The notes: a model not told the origin generated them from the sequence alone. Positions 9,397 to 18,739 are shown, counted from the first letter of the stretch. The stretch: DNA of 64,000 bases from Colwellia sp. 12G3 (GCF_002836775.1 NZ_PJAQ01000066.1:434001-498000), one strand, 5' to 3'. Numbers and translations: made by a program.

Positions 9397-10407
9397 ATGT
9401 TTAAAAAATTGTTCATCACCTTGTTTATCGCATTATTTTTTATCACAGGTTTTAGCGCAAATGCTAGTGAAGAAGTGAATGTTTACTCATACCGCCAACC
9501 TTTTCTTGTTGAGCCTTTATTTACCCAATTTACTGAACAAACAGGTATTAAAGTCAATGTGGTGTTTGCTAAAGAAGGTATGGCTGAACGTTTAGCGCGA
9601 GAAGGTAAGTACAGTCCTGCCGATATTTTACTGACGACAGATATTAGTCGTTTGATTGAATTACGTGATAAAGACTTAGTTCAAGCAGTTAACTCGTCAG
9701 TATTAAGCAGCGCAATCCCTAAACAATACCAAGCACAAGACAATACTTGGTTTGCCTTAACGACTCGCGTTCGTAATATTTATTCAGCGAAACGTTTAGG
9801 TAAAATAGATATAAATTATGAAGACTTAGCTGATGAAAAATATAAAGGTCGTGTTTGTACGCGTAGTGGTAAACACCCTTATACTGTTGCTTTAGTTGCT
9901 TCAATGATCAGTGAGCATGGCGAGACATACACATTAGATTGGCTTAAAAAAGTAAAGAATAATTTAGCCCGTAAACCTCAGGGAAGTGATCGCGCGCAAG
10001 TACAAGCCATTCACCAAAATTTATGTGATATCTCTTTAGGCAATAGTTACTATTTTGGCAAAATGTTAAAAGATGACAAACAGAAAGTTTGGGCAGATGA
10101 AGTTTACATTAATTTTCCTAACCAAAAAAATCGCGGCGCCCATATTAATATTTCTGGTGTAGCTATGGCTAAATATGCTCCTAACGTAAAAAATGCCCAA
10201 GCGTTAATGGAGTTTTTAGTCTCTAAACCTGCGCAAGCGTTATATGCACAAACGAATATGGAATATCCTATTCGTGAAGGTGTTGCAGTATCTAAGCTCG
10301 TTGCTTCTTGGGGGAGTTATAAAGCCGATGCTCTCCCGTTAGAAGATATTGCTAAAAACCGTAAAACAGCATTAAAGCTATTAGACCAAGCACAGTTTGA
10401 TTTGTGA
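9397..10407 (+). CDS. fbpA: Fe(III) ABC transporter periplasmic binding protein
   Basis: Periplasmic ferric-iron binding protein of the FbpA/FutA type, 336 residues from the ATG at 9397. An upstream in-frame ATG at 9316 would put 27 unlikely residues ahead of the signal peptide and is rejected. The signal peptide is MFKKLFITLFIALFFITG with cleavage near FSANAS. VNVYSYRQPFL and the paired tyrosines of GNSYYFGKM near residue 220 match the family's iron-ligand region. Overlaps fbpB by four bases, so the three genes form one operon. Confidence 0.9.
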   Translation: MFKKLFITLFIALFFITGFSANASEEVNVYSYRQPFLVEPLFTQFTEQTGIKVNVVFAKEGMAERLAREGKYSPADILLTTDISRLIELRDKDLVQAVNSSVLSSAIPKQYQAQDNTWFALTTRVRNIYSAKRLGKIDINYEDLADEKYKGRVCTRSGKHPYTVALVASMISEHGETYTLDWLKKVKNNLARKPQGSDRAQVQAIHQNLCDISLGNSYYFGKMLKDDKQKVWADEVYINFPNQKNRGAHINISGVAMAKYAPNVKNAQALMEFLVSKPAQALYAQTNMEYPIREGVAVSKLVASWGSYKADALPLEDIAKNRKTALKLLDQAQFDL

Positions 10408-12032
10408 TAGCACTGTATAACAGCAAAACATGGAAGTTATCTAGCTATATAATTGCACTGGTACTGATAGTACCAGTGGTGGTTATGCTAGTCGGTGGTG
10501 TTAGTGCTTCAACGCAGCTGTTTACGCATCTATGGCAAACAGTGCTACCAAGTTACCTTGAAAATACCCTATTACTTGCCTTTTGGGTGGTGGTATTAGC
10601 TTTGTTTTTTGGCGTATTTAGTGCCGCCATTATCACGCAAACCAACATTGTCTTTAAGCAGCAACTACGTTGGTTGTTACTCTTACCTTTAGCGATGCCG
10701 GCGTATTTAGTTGCTTACCTTTATACCGACTTATTTGATTATGCAGGCCCAGTACAACGCGGCTTAAGAGCCTGGTTTGGTTGGCAATCGCCAAATGATT
10801 ATTGGTTTTTTGATATTCGTACCTTACCCGGTGCAGCCTTGATGCTGGCACTGGTGTTGTTTCCCTATATTTATATGCTAACGCGTGGCGCTTTTGAACA
10901 ACAAGATCAAAACTTAATTCGGGCGAGTCGATTACTGGGCTTAACCGCAAAACAAAGTTTCTTTAAAGTTGCTCTGCCTTTAGCAAGACCTGCAATTGCT
11001 GTTTCGGCCAGTCTAGTCTTAATGGAGACTTTAGCTGATTTTGCTACCGTACAATATTTCTCTGTTAACACACTAACGACGGCAATTTATGATACTTGGC
11101 TTGGTTATGGCGACCTTGGCGCGGCTAATGCTTTAGCCAGTGTTTTGATGTTATTAGTGCTATTTGTGGTACTAGCAGAGCAACGAAGCAGAGCAGGGCT
11201 TCGTCATCAAAGTGCTAGACCTAACTCAAAGCGCGAACTGATGCAGTTGTCTTTTAGCCAACAGCTTATTGCCAGCATTTTTTGTTGGGCACTGGTCATT
11301 TTAGGTTTCTTATTACCAATAACCTTATTGATCATTATGGCCGTGCAATACAGTGATGTTGCGCAACTATCTGTTTTGTTATCTACAGGCATCAATTCAC
11401 TGAAAGTGTCAGTTTTTGCTGCGACAATTGCCGTCGTTATCGCTTTATCATTAGGCTTATATCAGCGTTTACATAATGATAAATATCGTCAGATTCCACA
11501 ACTAATATCAGGCTTTGGTTATGCAATTCCTGGCACTGTTTTGGCTATGGCGATGTTGTCAACATTAGGACCTCTTGACCACTGGCTTAACGGGGTGGCT
11601 GAGCTTATCGGCTTTACTGCACCAGGATTAATATTATCAGGCTCTATTTTTGCTATTGTCTTTGCACTGGTCGTACGTTTTTCAGCGATAGCTAATGGCA
11701 CCATTGCCAGTGGTATAAAACAAATTCCTCGATCATTAGATTATGCACCTGCCACGTTAGGCGTTAACTTAAGAGGCAGTTTAACTAAGGTGCATTTACC
11801 TATGTTAACCCCGGCAATATTAGTGGCATGGTTATTAGTCTTTGTGGAAGCAATGAAAGAATTACCGGCAGTATTATTATTACGTCCTTTTAATTTTGAA
11901 ACCTTAAGTAGCCAAATATATCAGCTTATTTCTGATGAAATGTTAGAACAAGGTGCTTTGGGGGCGATCCTCATTGTGTTGTTCGGCTTATTACCTATTG
12001 TGCTACTGAATAAGAGCAAGGAAAAAGTATGA
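10404..12032 (+). CDS. fbpB: Fe(III) ABC transporter permease
   Basis: Inner-membrane permease of 542 residues with two fused binding-protein-dependent transport domains and about twelve membrane segments. The EAA-like loops are near residues 170 (IRASRLLGLTAKQSFFKVALPLARPA) and 445 (LDYAPATLGVNLRGSLTKVHLPMLTPA). The start is GTG inside the overlap GTGA with the fbpA stop, which indicates translational coupling. Its stop overlaps the fbpC start in ATGA. Confidence 0.9.
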   Translation: MIALYNSKTWKLSSYIIALVLIVPVVVMLVGGVSASTQLFTHLWQTVLPSYLENTLLLAFWVVVLALFFGVFSAAIITQTNIVFKQQLRWLLLLPLAMPAYLVAYLYTDLFDYAGPVQRGLRAWFGWQSPNDYWFFDIRTLPGAALMLALVLFPYIYMLTRGAFEQQDQNLIRASRLLGLTAKQSFFKVALPLARPAIAVSASLVLMETLADFATVQYFSVNTLTTAIYDTWLGYGDLGAANALASVLMLLVLFVVLAEQRSRAGLRHQSARPNSKRELMQLSFSQQLIASIFCWALVILGFLLPITLLIIMAVQYSDVAQLSVLLSTGINSLKVSVFAATIAVVIALSLGLYQRLHNDKYRQIPQLISGFGYAIPGTVLAMAMLSTLGPLDHWLNGVAELIGFTAPGLILSGSIFAIVFALVVRFSAIANGTIASGIKQIPRSLDYAPATLGVNLRGSLTKVHLPMLTPAILVAWLLVFVEAMKELPAVLLLRPFNFETLSSQIYQLISDEMLEQGALGAILIVLFGLLPIVLLNKSKEKV

Positions 12033-13147
12033 CCGCGTTGTTAACTACCCAGCCATCTATTGAACCACCTATCCTGTTATCTATCCAACAACTATCTATA
12101 ATACTGCAAGAGAAAGTGATTTTATCAACGTTGGATTTGAGTCTTAATGAGGGAGATATTCTAGGTCTTGTTGGTGCTAGTGGCTGTGGGAAAACCACCT
12201 TGCTTAATGCTATCGCTGGTTTTAGTAAGCCCAGTAAAGGAAAAATAGTCATTGATGGTAATTTACTTAGTGATGGTGAGCACACGGTACCAGCAGAGCA
12301 GCGTCAAGTCGGTATGATTTTCCAAGATTATGCGCTATTCCCTCACTTAACCGTAAAAGAGAATATTGCCTTTGGTATCAGCAAGCTAAGTAAAGTGGAG
12401 CAACTTGAACAAATTGACCACTTACTTAGCATATTAAAGTTAGACGATTACAGTGAGAGTTATATTCATCAGCTTTCTGGTGGTCAGCAGCAAAGAGTAG
12501 CCATTGCCAGAGCTTTAGCACCAAAACCTAAATTACTGTTACTCGATGAGCCTTTTTCAAATATTGATGCCCGCCTTAGAAATGAACTGATGGTAGAAAT
12601 AAGACTCCTGTTAAAGCAGTTTAAGATGACTGCTATTTTTGTAACCCACAACAAAGATGAAGTCTTCACCTTTGCTGATAAAATGGCCGTAATGGCGCAG
12701 GGCAGGTTGTTACAGTTCGATGCTCCTAGTATTATTTGCCAGCAACCGAATAGTTATCAGGTTGCTGATTTTTTACAGCTTGGCAGTTGGCTTCCTTGCC
12801 AAATCACTTCAACAGGCGTTCAGAGCTTGTTAGGTGAGCTTGCTATAGAGAATAATAGCGATAAAAAAGCGGACTTAGTTTATTTACTGGTAAAACCCTC
12901 GAAACTACTGCTCACTGTTTTAGTTGATGACAATAATAGGGCAAATGCACAAGTTGAATATATTAGTGTTACCGAGCAAGGTTATCATTATTATCTAAGC
13001 AGTCTCGATGATTCAGTTATGGACAAGTCGATGGCATTTAAGAAGTTAAGTTTATACAGCGATATCGCGTTATCATTAAAGCAAAAAGTGGCGTTAAGCA
13101 TTAAGCCGCATGATTTTTTATTTTTCAATAAAAGTACTAATTCATAA
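12029..13147 (+). CDS. fbpC: Fe(III) ABC transporter ATPase
   Basis: ATP-binding subunit of the iron importer, 372 residues. Walker A is GASGCGKTT near residue 50, the Q-loop QDYALFPHLTV, the signature LSGGQQQRVAIARAL near 150, Walker B LLLLDEPFSNID and the switch VTHNKDE. The roughly 130-residue C-terminal region corresponds to the regulatory TOBE-like part of FbpC/PotA-type ATPases. Last gene of the operon; a run of direct repeats belonging to the next gene follows. Confidence 0.9.
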   Translation: MTALLTTQPSIEPPILLSIQQLSIILQEKVILSTLDLSLNEGDILGLVGASGCGKTTLLNAIAGFSKPSKGKIVIDGNLLSDGEHTVPAEQRQVGMIFQDYALFPHLTVKENIAFGISKLSKVEQLEQIDHLLSILKLDDYSESYIHQLSGGQQQRVAIARALAPKPKLLLLDEPFSNIDARLRNELMVEIRLLLKQFKMTAIFVTHNKDEVFTFADKMAVMAQGRLLQFDAPSIICQQPNSYQVADFLQLGSWLPCQITSTGVQSLLGELAIENNSDKKADLVYLLVKPSKLLLTVLVDDNNRANAQVEYISVTEQGYHYYLSSLDDSVMDKSMAFKKLSLYSDIALSLKQKVALSIKPHDFLFFNKSTNS

Positions 13148-13158
13148 CAATCCCCTTC

Positions 13159-13222
13159 ATTGCAAGGTGTTACAGTTTCATTACAAGCTATTACAGTCTC
13201 TTCATGACTTTGCTTTTATAAT
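13159..13222 (+). promoter_or_regulatory. Direct-repeat array and -10 box before the response regulator gene
   Basis: Four 7-base half-sites, ATTGCAA, GTTACAG, ATTACAA and ATTACAG, begin at 13159, 13169, 13180 and 13190, that is one helical turn apart (10, 11, 10). A weaker TTCATGA follows at 13201. TATAAT lies at 13217-13222 without a good -35. The layout is that of an OmpR/PhoB-family activator site replacing the -35, and the TTACA repeats resemble the RstA box as I recall it. Likely autoregulation. Confidence 0.5.
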
Positions 13223-13273
13223 TTAATTATTAAATAAAACAAATCAAAGTCGTTTAATTTTAAGGAGTCTGTC

Positions 13274-14044
13274 ATGGCATCAAGTATTGAGCTTGTTGAA
13301 AATACACAATCACTTGAAACTAACAATGATAATCAATCACAGCAAAAATTACTGTTGATTGAAAATGATCATTACCTCAGTAAAACCTTTTTAGGTAATC
13401 GGAATCTATCAGGTTACCAAACTACAAAAATACGAACGGGTGAGGGCTTGAATGAGGAGCTTAAAAGCTACTTAGTAGGCAATAGACCAAATATGATCGT
13501 GGTGGATATCGGTTTTTCTGATAGCGCACAGCTATTAATCATACGTGATCTTCGGGCCTTATTTGATGGTCTACTTGTTGTTGTATCAAACACGAATAGT
13601 GAACAAGAACAACTTGATGCTTTTAAGCTAGGTGCCGACGACTATTTATGTAAACCAATTGATAGTCGAATATTAATGATGCGGATTGAGGCTTTATTTC
13701 GTCGTCAAAATAATACAGTAAATCAAGTTGAATTAGCGAGCTTGACGATGGGAGATATTTGTTTACAGCCTAAATCACAGCGGTGCTTTATTAATAGTGA
13801 GGTGGTGAAGTTGACGACCTTTGAATTTAATTTATTAAAGTCACTTATTGAACATCAGGGAAAAATTTTATCCCGAGATCATCTCTACAATACCCTACTT
13901 AAACGGGCATATAATGGCGTAGAGCGTACACTTGATGTCAGAATGTCCCAATTACGTGAGAAATTGACTGTGGGTGGTATGAAGAATAACCAAATAGAAA
14001 CGGTTTGGGGACAAGGGTATATGTTTCACAATATTACCGCCTAA
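13274..14044 (+). CDS. OmpR/PhoB-family response regulator, RstA-like
   Basis: DNA-binding response regulator of 256 residues. After a 25-residue extension comes a receiver domain: acidic pocket E30/D32, phospho-acceptor Asp78 in MIVVDIG, Lys127 in CKPID. A winged-helix domain follows (about 155-252; FEFNLLKSLIEHQGKILSRD, YNGVERTLDVRMSQLREKL, IETVWGQGYMF). The C-terminal half resembles RstA. No histidine kinase gene is next to it, so its partner is elsewhere. Start ATG with AAGGAG seven bases before. The repeats before it suggest autoregulation. Confidence 0.85.
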   Translation: MASSIELVENTQSLETNNDNQSQQKLLLIENDHYLSKTFLGNRNLSGYQTTKIRTGEGLNEELKSYLVGNRPNMIVVDIGFSDSAQLLIIRDLRALFDGLLVVVSNTNSEQEQLDAFKLGADDYLCKPIDSRILMMRIEALFRRQNNTVNQVELASLTMGDICLQPKSQRCFINSEVVKLTTFEFNLLKSLIEHQGKILSRDHLYNTLLKRAYNGVERTLDVRMSQLREKLTVGGMKNNQIETVWGQGYMFHNITA

Positions 14045-14063
14045 TATCACTGTTAAAAAAAGT

Positions 14064-14102
14064 CATTGTAAGCGGAGGGGGACATGCTCTGCGCTTACAA
14101 TG
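14064..14102. repeat. Perfect 11-base inverted repeat
   Basis: CATTGTAAGCG (14064-14074) and CGCTTACAATG (14092-14102) flank a 17-base G-rich loop between the response regulator gene and plsC. No T run follows, so it is not a standard intrinsic terminator; it could be a transcript-stabilising hairpin or a protein-binding site. Confidence 0.45.
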
Positions 14103-14206
14103 GATGATTCAAGTATCCTCGTTGTTTTCTTGTATAAATAGATAATAGCTTTACCTTATTATTTGTTTTTTCTGTATACTCGCCCATACTCTTTTTTTAG
14201 CTACCA

Positions 14207-14950
14207 ATGCTGGAGCTTTCTTTGCTAGCTGTAATACGCGTTTTTTTAATGACCTTGGCGCTGGTCATCATTTGTACCCTTTCGGTTTTCTATTCAATAT
14301 TGCGCCCTTTTCACCGTAATAATGTTTATCACACCGCAAGATTTCTTGGGAAAATCCCTAAACTTCTTGGTGTTGATGTTGAAGTCAGAATTCCTGAGTC
14401 TGTTAAAGGTGTTGGCCCTGTTGTTTGGATGGCAAACCATCAGAACAGCTATGATCTTTTTACTCATGCTAATGCCGTTCAGCCAGGTACGGTGAGCGTT
14501 GGTAAAAAAAGTTTAAAGTGGATCCCTTTTTTCGGACAAATGTATTGGTTATCAGGTAATATCCTTATTGATCGAAAAAACACCAATAAGGCAATGAATA
14601 CCATTGAATTAACGGCAGATAAAATCAAGAAAGATAAGCTTTCTATCTGGATGTTTCCCGAAGGTACTCGTAGTCGAGGTAAAGGCTTGTTACCGTTGAA
14701 AACAGGCGCTTTTCGAACAGCTATTCAAGCAGGTGTGCCGATTGTACCGATTTGTGCCAGTAACCAGGTTGGTACTATCAACTTAAATCGCTGGGATAAT
14801 GGAAAAATTATTATAGAATTTCTAGACCCGATTCAACTAAATGATGCAAGCCGCGAGAACTTACGCTCAATAGTGAATGAAGTTCATGAATTAATGTCTG
14901 ATAAAATCGAGAAATTATCGGTTGAAGCAGCGGCTTATCATAACAAGTAA
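14207..14950 (+). CDS. plsC: 1-acyl-sn-glycerol-3-phosphate acyltransferase PlsC
   Basis: Membrane-bound acyltransferase that adds the second acyl chain to lysophosphatidic acid to give phosphatidic acid. At 247 residues it is close to E. coli PlsC (245). An N-terminal membrane segment spans about residues 8-30. The catalytic NHQNSYD (His78, Asp83) and the substrate-binding FPEGTRSRG (Glu152) are intact, as is VPIVPIC. rraB follows 36 bases later on the same strand. Confidence 0.92.
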   Translation: MLELSLLAVIRVFLMTLALVIICTLSVFYSILRPFHRNNVYHTARFLGKIPKLLGVDVEVRIPESVKGVGPVVWMANHQNSYDLFTHANAVQPGTVSVGKKSLKWIPFFGQMYWLSGNILIDRKNTNKAMNTIELTADKIKKDKLSIWMFPEGTRSRGKGLLPLKTGAFRTAIQAGVPIVPICASNQVGTINLNRWDNGKIIIEFLDPIQLNDASRENLRSIVNEVHELMSDKIEKLSVEAAAYHNK

Positions 14951-14986
14951 CATAAGTTGTATATAAAACATAAATAGGTAATAAAA

Positions 14987-15337
14987 ATGATTGATGAAGA
15001 ATTACAAGAATGGTTTGCTCATACTGAAATGCTCATTACTGAGCTGCTTAGCGACGGCACTAATGACGAAGTTTATCACACCATAGAACACCACTTTGCT
15101 AGTAGTGATTTTGATGTATTAGAAAAGGCAGCTATTGCAGCATTTAAACTCGGATTCGAAATTGAAGAGCCTGAAGAAGCTGAATTAGAAAATGGCGATA
15201 AGGTGTTTGCTTTTGATATTGCGACTGAACAAATGCTGGATGTAGACTTAATCAAAAAAGAAACTCAAGCGATGTTTGAGCTGGCAAAAAAATGCGGTGT
15301 TGACTATGATGGCTGGGGTACTTACTTCGAAGAATAA
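14987..15337 (+). CDS. rraB: RraB-type regulator of RNase E activity
   Basis: A small acidic cytosolic protein of 116 residues. It fits the RraB family (DUF1260), which binds RNase E and dampens its cleavage of mRNAs. The MIDEELQEWF start, the central acidic region and the C-terminal YDGWGTYFEE are the recognisable family features. It has its own start with a modest AT-rich leader and follows plsC closely. Regulatory effect inferred from the family. Confidence 0.85.
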   Translation: MIDEELQEWFAHTEMLITELLSDGTNDEVYHTIEHHFASSDFDVLEKAAIAAFKLGFEIEEPEEAELENGDKVFAFDIATEQMLDVDLIKKETQAMFELAKKCGVDYDGWGTYFEE

Positions 15338-15499
15338 CGTTAGGGCATAGTAAAATACTCTAACGCTTGAACACTTGTACAAAATATTTTAAAATGTGCG
15401 AGATAACTAGCCAGTTTTATGAAACTGGCTTGCTGGTACTAAGAAAAACCAGCTGATATTTGGACTTATCAATATATTATATACTAAGGAAAGTAAACC

Positions 15500-15655
15500 A
15501 TGGAATGGCTTAGCAGAATACTATCACATGAACCTACTGTACTCGCTCTCTCAATAACTGTTGTTGTTACCATTTTTATTTTTGCGGCAAGAAAAGCACA
15601 CGTAAATCATTTAGCTAAAATGAAAAAAATAGATGACTCTTTCAATAGTAAATAA
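15500..15655 (+). CDS. Small single-pass membrane protein, 51 residues
   Basis: Starts at ATG 15500 behind AAGGAAAG at a good distance and ends at TAA 15653-15655. The product begins MEWLSRILSHEPTV, has one hydrophobic helix (about residues 14-29) and a basic C-terminal tail KAHVNHLAKMKK. The clear ribosome binding site, the topology and the tidy isolation between two genes support a real gene. I do not recognise a function. The leader at 15409-15430 contains a 9-base stem (AGCCAGTTT/AAACTGGCT). Confidence 0.6.
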   Translation: MEWLSRILSHEPTVLALSITVVVTIFIFAARKAHVNHLAKMKKIDDSFNSK

Positions 15656-15811
15656 TATTTGAAGTTTGAATGCTAAGTTCTCCCCCAAGTAAAATTTTCT
15701 CATATCAACTTAAGTTAACGTAAGTAACTTTACGCTAACCTTCATGACACTATCCGTGAAAATCACTGTGCTATAAATAATCTAAAGACCACCTACCTAA
15801 CGCTTCATCTC

Positions 15812-16843
15812 TTAAACGTTGCTACACAGGGCACTTGAGTCTCTGACGATAAGTTTTGGTACATATTGGCTGATGGTCACTTGATTTTTTTGCTTACGAA
15901 CTTGGCTGAGAAGTAAATTTGCTGCATCTTCAGCAATTTGACCATTGGGCTGATCAGCCGTAGTCAGTTTTGGCCAAGTTTGACGAGAGAAAGGACTGTT
16001 TTCAAAACCAACAATAGATAATTGCTCTGGTATCGAAATATTCATTAATCGTGCCGCAAATAATGCGCCAGCTGCAATTTCATCGTTACAAGAGAAAATA
16101 GCCGTAGGGCGAGTATTATTACTTTCAGTAGACATCAACTGCTTTGCACCACTAACACCTGAATCGAATGAATAATCACCCTCGATAACAAGTTTTTTAT
16201 CAAAATCAATATTACTTGCTTTTAATGCTTTTCTGTAACCTTTATAGCGTTCAATCGTCGACATATGCTTTGCATCACCGGCAATAAAAGCAATATCTTT
16301 ATGGCCTAAGTCGATTAGATGCTGAGTGATAGTTTGTGCCGCATCTCTATCGTTGACCATAACACAAGGGCTAAGATCATCAGGGGCGACGTCACCAGAC
16401 ATAATTCGAACAACTTTAACATCGAGGTCGACTAATGTTTTAACAAATTCAGGCATTTCAGATAAAGGTGGTGTCAAAATCAAGCCTGCAATACGTGCAT
16501 GCTTGACCATGTTTACAACCTCTTCGGTAATGTTTTTATTCTTTGCATCACAAGGGTGAATTAACAATTCAAAACCTTGTTTCTTACACGCTGATAATAT
16601 GCCTTCTTGCATATCAATGATGTAATACGCGTTTGGGTTATCGTAAATGTAGGCAATAGAGAATGATTTGGCACCTGCTAAATTACGTGCAGCTAAGTTA
16701 GGCTGATAGTTTAGCTCTTCGACAGCCTGTTGTACTTTCTCTCTTGTTAACTGACGTACAGAAGTTTCATTGTTAATAACACGTGAAACTGTTTTTATTG
16801 ATACGCCAGCTTGTTTTGCTACGTCATTTATAGTCGCTTTCAT
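15812..16843 (-). CDS. nagR: LacI-family repressor of GlcNAc catabolism
   Basis: DNA-binding repressor of 343 residues. The N-terminal helix-turn-helix (ATINDVAKQAGVSIKTVSRVIN) and hinge (NYQPNLAARNLAG) are typical of LacI/GalR. The periplasmic-binding-protein-like effector domain fills residues 60-335. Its place among GlcNAc genes, all carrying the same LacI-type palindrome, makes it the likely NagR of Alteromonadales, sensing GlcNAc or its 6-phosphate. A copy of the operator lies 123 bases upstream, between it and divergent pgi, and on this strand gives ATGACA and TACTTT 17 bases apart, so autoregulation is likely. Confidence 0.88.
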   Translation of the reverse strand: MKATINDVAKQAGVSIKTVSRVINNETSVRQLTREKVQQAVEELNYQPNLAARNLAGAKSFSIAYIYDNPNAYYIIDMQEGILSACKKQGFELLIHPCDAKNKNITEEVVNMVKHARIAGLILTPPLSEMPEFVKTLVDLDVKVVRIMSGDVAPDDLSPCVMVNDRDAAQTITQHLIDLGHKDIAFIAGDAKHMSTIERYKGYRKALKASNIDFDKKLVIEGDYSFDSGVSGAKQLMSTESNNTRPTAIFSCNDEIAAGALFAARLMNISIPEQLSIVGFENSPFSRQTWPKLTTADQPNGQIAEDAANLLLSQVRKQKNQVTISQYVPKLIVRDSSALCSNV

Positions 16844-16965
16844 TTGCAGGTAACCTTGTTCTTATTATCATCTGGTTACTGGTTTAACCAGGCTACGGTT
16901 ATTATTACACGGCTGTTCTGTAGTAATCCACAGACATTTACAGTATTATTTAAAGTATTAGTAAT

Positions 16966-16979
16966 TGACAGCGCTGTCA
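16966..16979. promoter_or_regulatory. NagR-type operator between nagR and pgi
   Basis: Perfect TGACAGCGCTGTCA. On the plus strand TTGACA is followed after 17 bases by TAGGGT (towards pgi). On the minus strand ATGACA is followed after 17 bases by TACTTT (towards nagR). One site could therefore control both divergent transcripts. Confidence 0.85.
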
Positions 16980-17098
16980 TTTTTTTATAGGGTACCATTA
17001 AATTTTCACATGTCATAATAGTTAAATCGAGCAAATACTCAACTTAGCTGCCGTTATAAAATCGATAATTGTGTCTAAACCACCTTATAGGAATTAGT

Positions 17099-18739
17099 AT
17101 GTCATCACGTCAAACACTCGCTAGCTGGAAAAAACTTCAGCAACTTGCCCAAGATAAAAAATCACAGCACATGAATGACTTGTTTGCACAAGACGACGAG
17201 CGTTTCAATAAGTTCTCAATAGAATTACCCAACATGTTACTCGATTATTCTAAAAACCTAATCGATAGTGAAACATTAGATGCCTTGTTAGCCTTAGCAG
17301 AAGAAACAGAAGTTTGTAATTGGCGAGCTAAAATGTTTGCAGGTAAAAAAATAAATAAAACAGAAAATCGTGCTGTATTGCATACTGCCTTGCGTCGCCA
17401 AAGTGATGAACCACTTATTGTTGATGGCGAAAATGTTACCACTCATGTTCAAAATCAACTTGCAGAAATGGAAGTTTTTGTTGATAAAGTTCGCCAAGGG
17501 CATTGGTTAGGCTACTCAGGCAAGCGGATTACCGATATTGTTAACATTGGTGTGGGTGGATCAAACCTTGGCCCGCAAATGGTCACGGAAGCTTTAAAAC
17601 AATATAGTGATGGCAGCGTTAACGTGCATTATGTATCTAACGTAGATGGTGCGCAAATCGTTGAAGTACTTCGCCCGCTAGACCCTGCAAAAGTTTTATT
17701 TATTGTTTCAAGTAAAACGTTTACTACCACAGAAACCATGACAAATGCTCGAACAGCTATCAACTGGCTAACGAGTGCTTCTTTTGATGAAAACTCAGTC
17801 GCTAAACACTTTGTCGCTGTAACAGCAAATAAAGAAAATGCTATGAGCTTTGGTATAGAAGAACAAAATATTTTTGATATGTGGGATTGGGTAGGTGGTC
17901 GCTTTTCATTATGGTCAGCTATTGGTTTAGCTATTGCTCTTGATTTAGGCTTCGATAAGTTTGAAGAATTACTGAGTGGTGCTAATGATATGGACCAGCA
18001 CTTTATCAGTGCCCCATTAAAGGATAATTTCCCGGCAATTCTCGCATTGATTAGTGTTTGGAATACCACTTTCCTTGGCTCACAGTCACAAGCTATTTTA
18101 CCTTATGACCAAACTTTACATATGTTGACGGCCTATTTACAACAAGCCGAAATGGAAAGTAACGGTAAATCTGTTAGCTGGGATGGTGATGAAGTCGATT
18201 ATGCCACAGTACCCTCTATTTGGGGTGAATTAGGAATTAATGGGCAGCACGCATTCTACCAATACCTACATCAAAGTAATAATGTTGTACCCGCCGATTT
18301 TATCGGCTCGGTTAAAAGTGTTACACCAGTAAAGGGGCATCATGAAACCTTAATGGCCAACTTCTTTGCCCAAACGCAAGCCTTGATGGTTGGTGTTAAT
18401 GAAAAGCAAGTACGTGCAGATTTAAAAGCTAAAGGTCGTACTGCAAAGTACATCGATAAAGTGGCCCCACATAAAGTACATAAAGGTAACAGACCAACCA
18501 ACACCATTTTATTAAAATGTATTAACCCAAGAAATTTAGGTAGCTTAATTGCTGCTTATGAACATAAGATCTTTGTTCAAGGTATTATTTTGCAGATATG
18601 TTCTTTTGATCAATGGGGTGTGGAGCTTGGTAAAGGTCTTGCTGCTGAGATACAAAGTGAGATAGAAAATGATAACATTTCTGCTCAGCATGATTGTTCA
18701 ACGTCTAGTTTATTGAAGTTTTACCAGTCAGCAAAGTAG
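17099..18739 (+). CDS. pgi: Glucose-6-phosphate isomerase
   Basis: Cytosolic enzyme that interconverts fructose-6-P and glucose-6-P, 546 residues (E. coli 549). Motifs include NIGVGGSNLGPQM, FIVSSKTFTTTETM, WDWVGGRFSLWSAIGL, the catalytic region GQHAFYQYLHQ and FDQWGVELGKGLA. I use the ATG at 17099 with TAGGAAT before it rather than the in-frame GTG at 17069. Placement next to nagR with the shared operator suggests induction on GlcNAc, when fructose-6-P produced by NagB must supply glucose-6-P. Confidence 0.95.
   Translation: MSSRQTLASWKKLQQLAQDKKSQHMNDLFAQDDERFNKFSIELPNMLLDYSKNLIDSETLDALLALAEETEVCNWRAKMFAGKKINKTENRAVLHTALRRQSDEPLIVDGENVTTHVQNQLAEMEVFVDKVRQGHWLGYSGKRITDIVNIGVGGSNLGPQMVTEALKQYSDGSVNVHYVSNVDGAQIVEVLRPLDPAKVLFIVSSKTFTTTETMTNARTAINWLTSASFDENSVAKHFVAVTANKENAMSFGIEEQNIFDMWDWVGGRFSLWSAIGLAIALDLGFDKFEELLSGANDMDQHFISAPLKDNFPAILALISVWNTTFLGSQSQAILPYDQTLHMLTAYLQQAEMESNGKSVSWDGDEVDYATVPSIWGELGINGQHAFYQYLHQSNNVVPADFIGSVKSVTPVKGHHETLMANFFAQTQALMVGVNEKQVRADLKAKGRTAKYIDKVAPHKVHKGNRPTNTILLKCINPRNLGSLIAAYEHKIFVQGIILQICSFDQWGVELGKGLAAEIQSEIENDNISAQHDCSTSSLLKFYQSAK

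Noticed and set aside
15409..15430. Hairpin AGCCAGTTT/AAACTGGCT as the rraB terminator
   Set aside because: No T run follows the stem, so it is not a convincing intrinsic terminator.
17629..18069. 146-residue open frame antisense to pgi
   Set aside because: Lies inside a clearly coding gene with intact family motifs; shadow frame.
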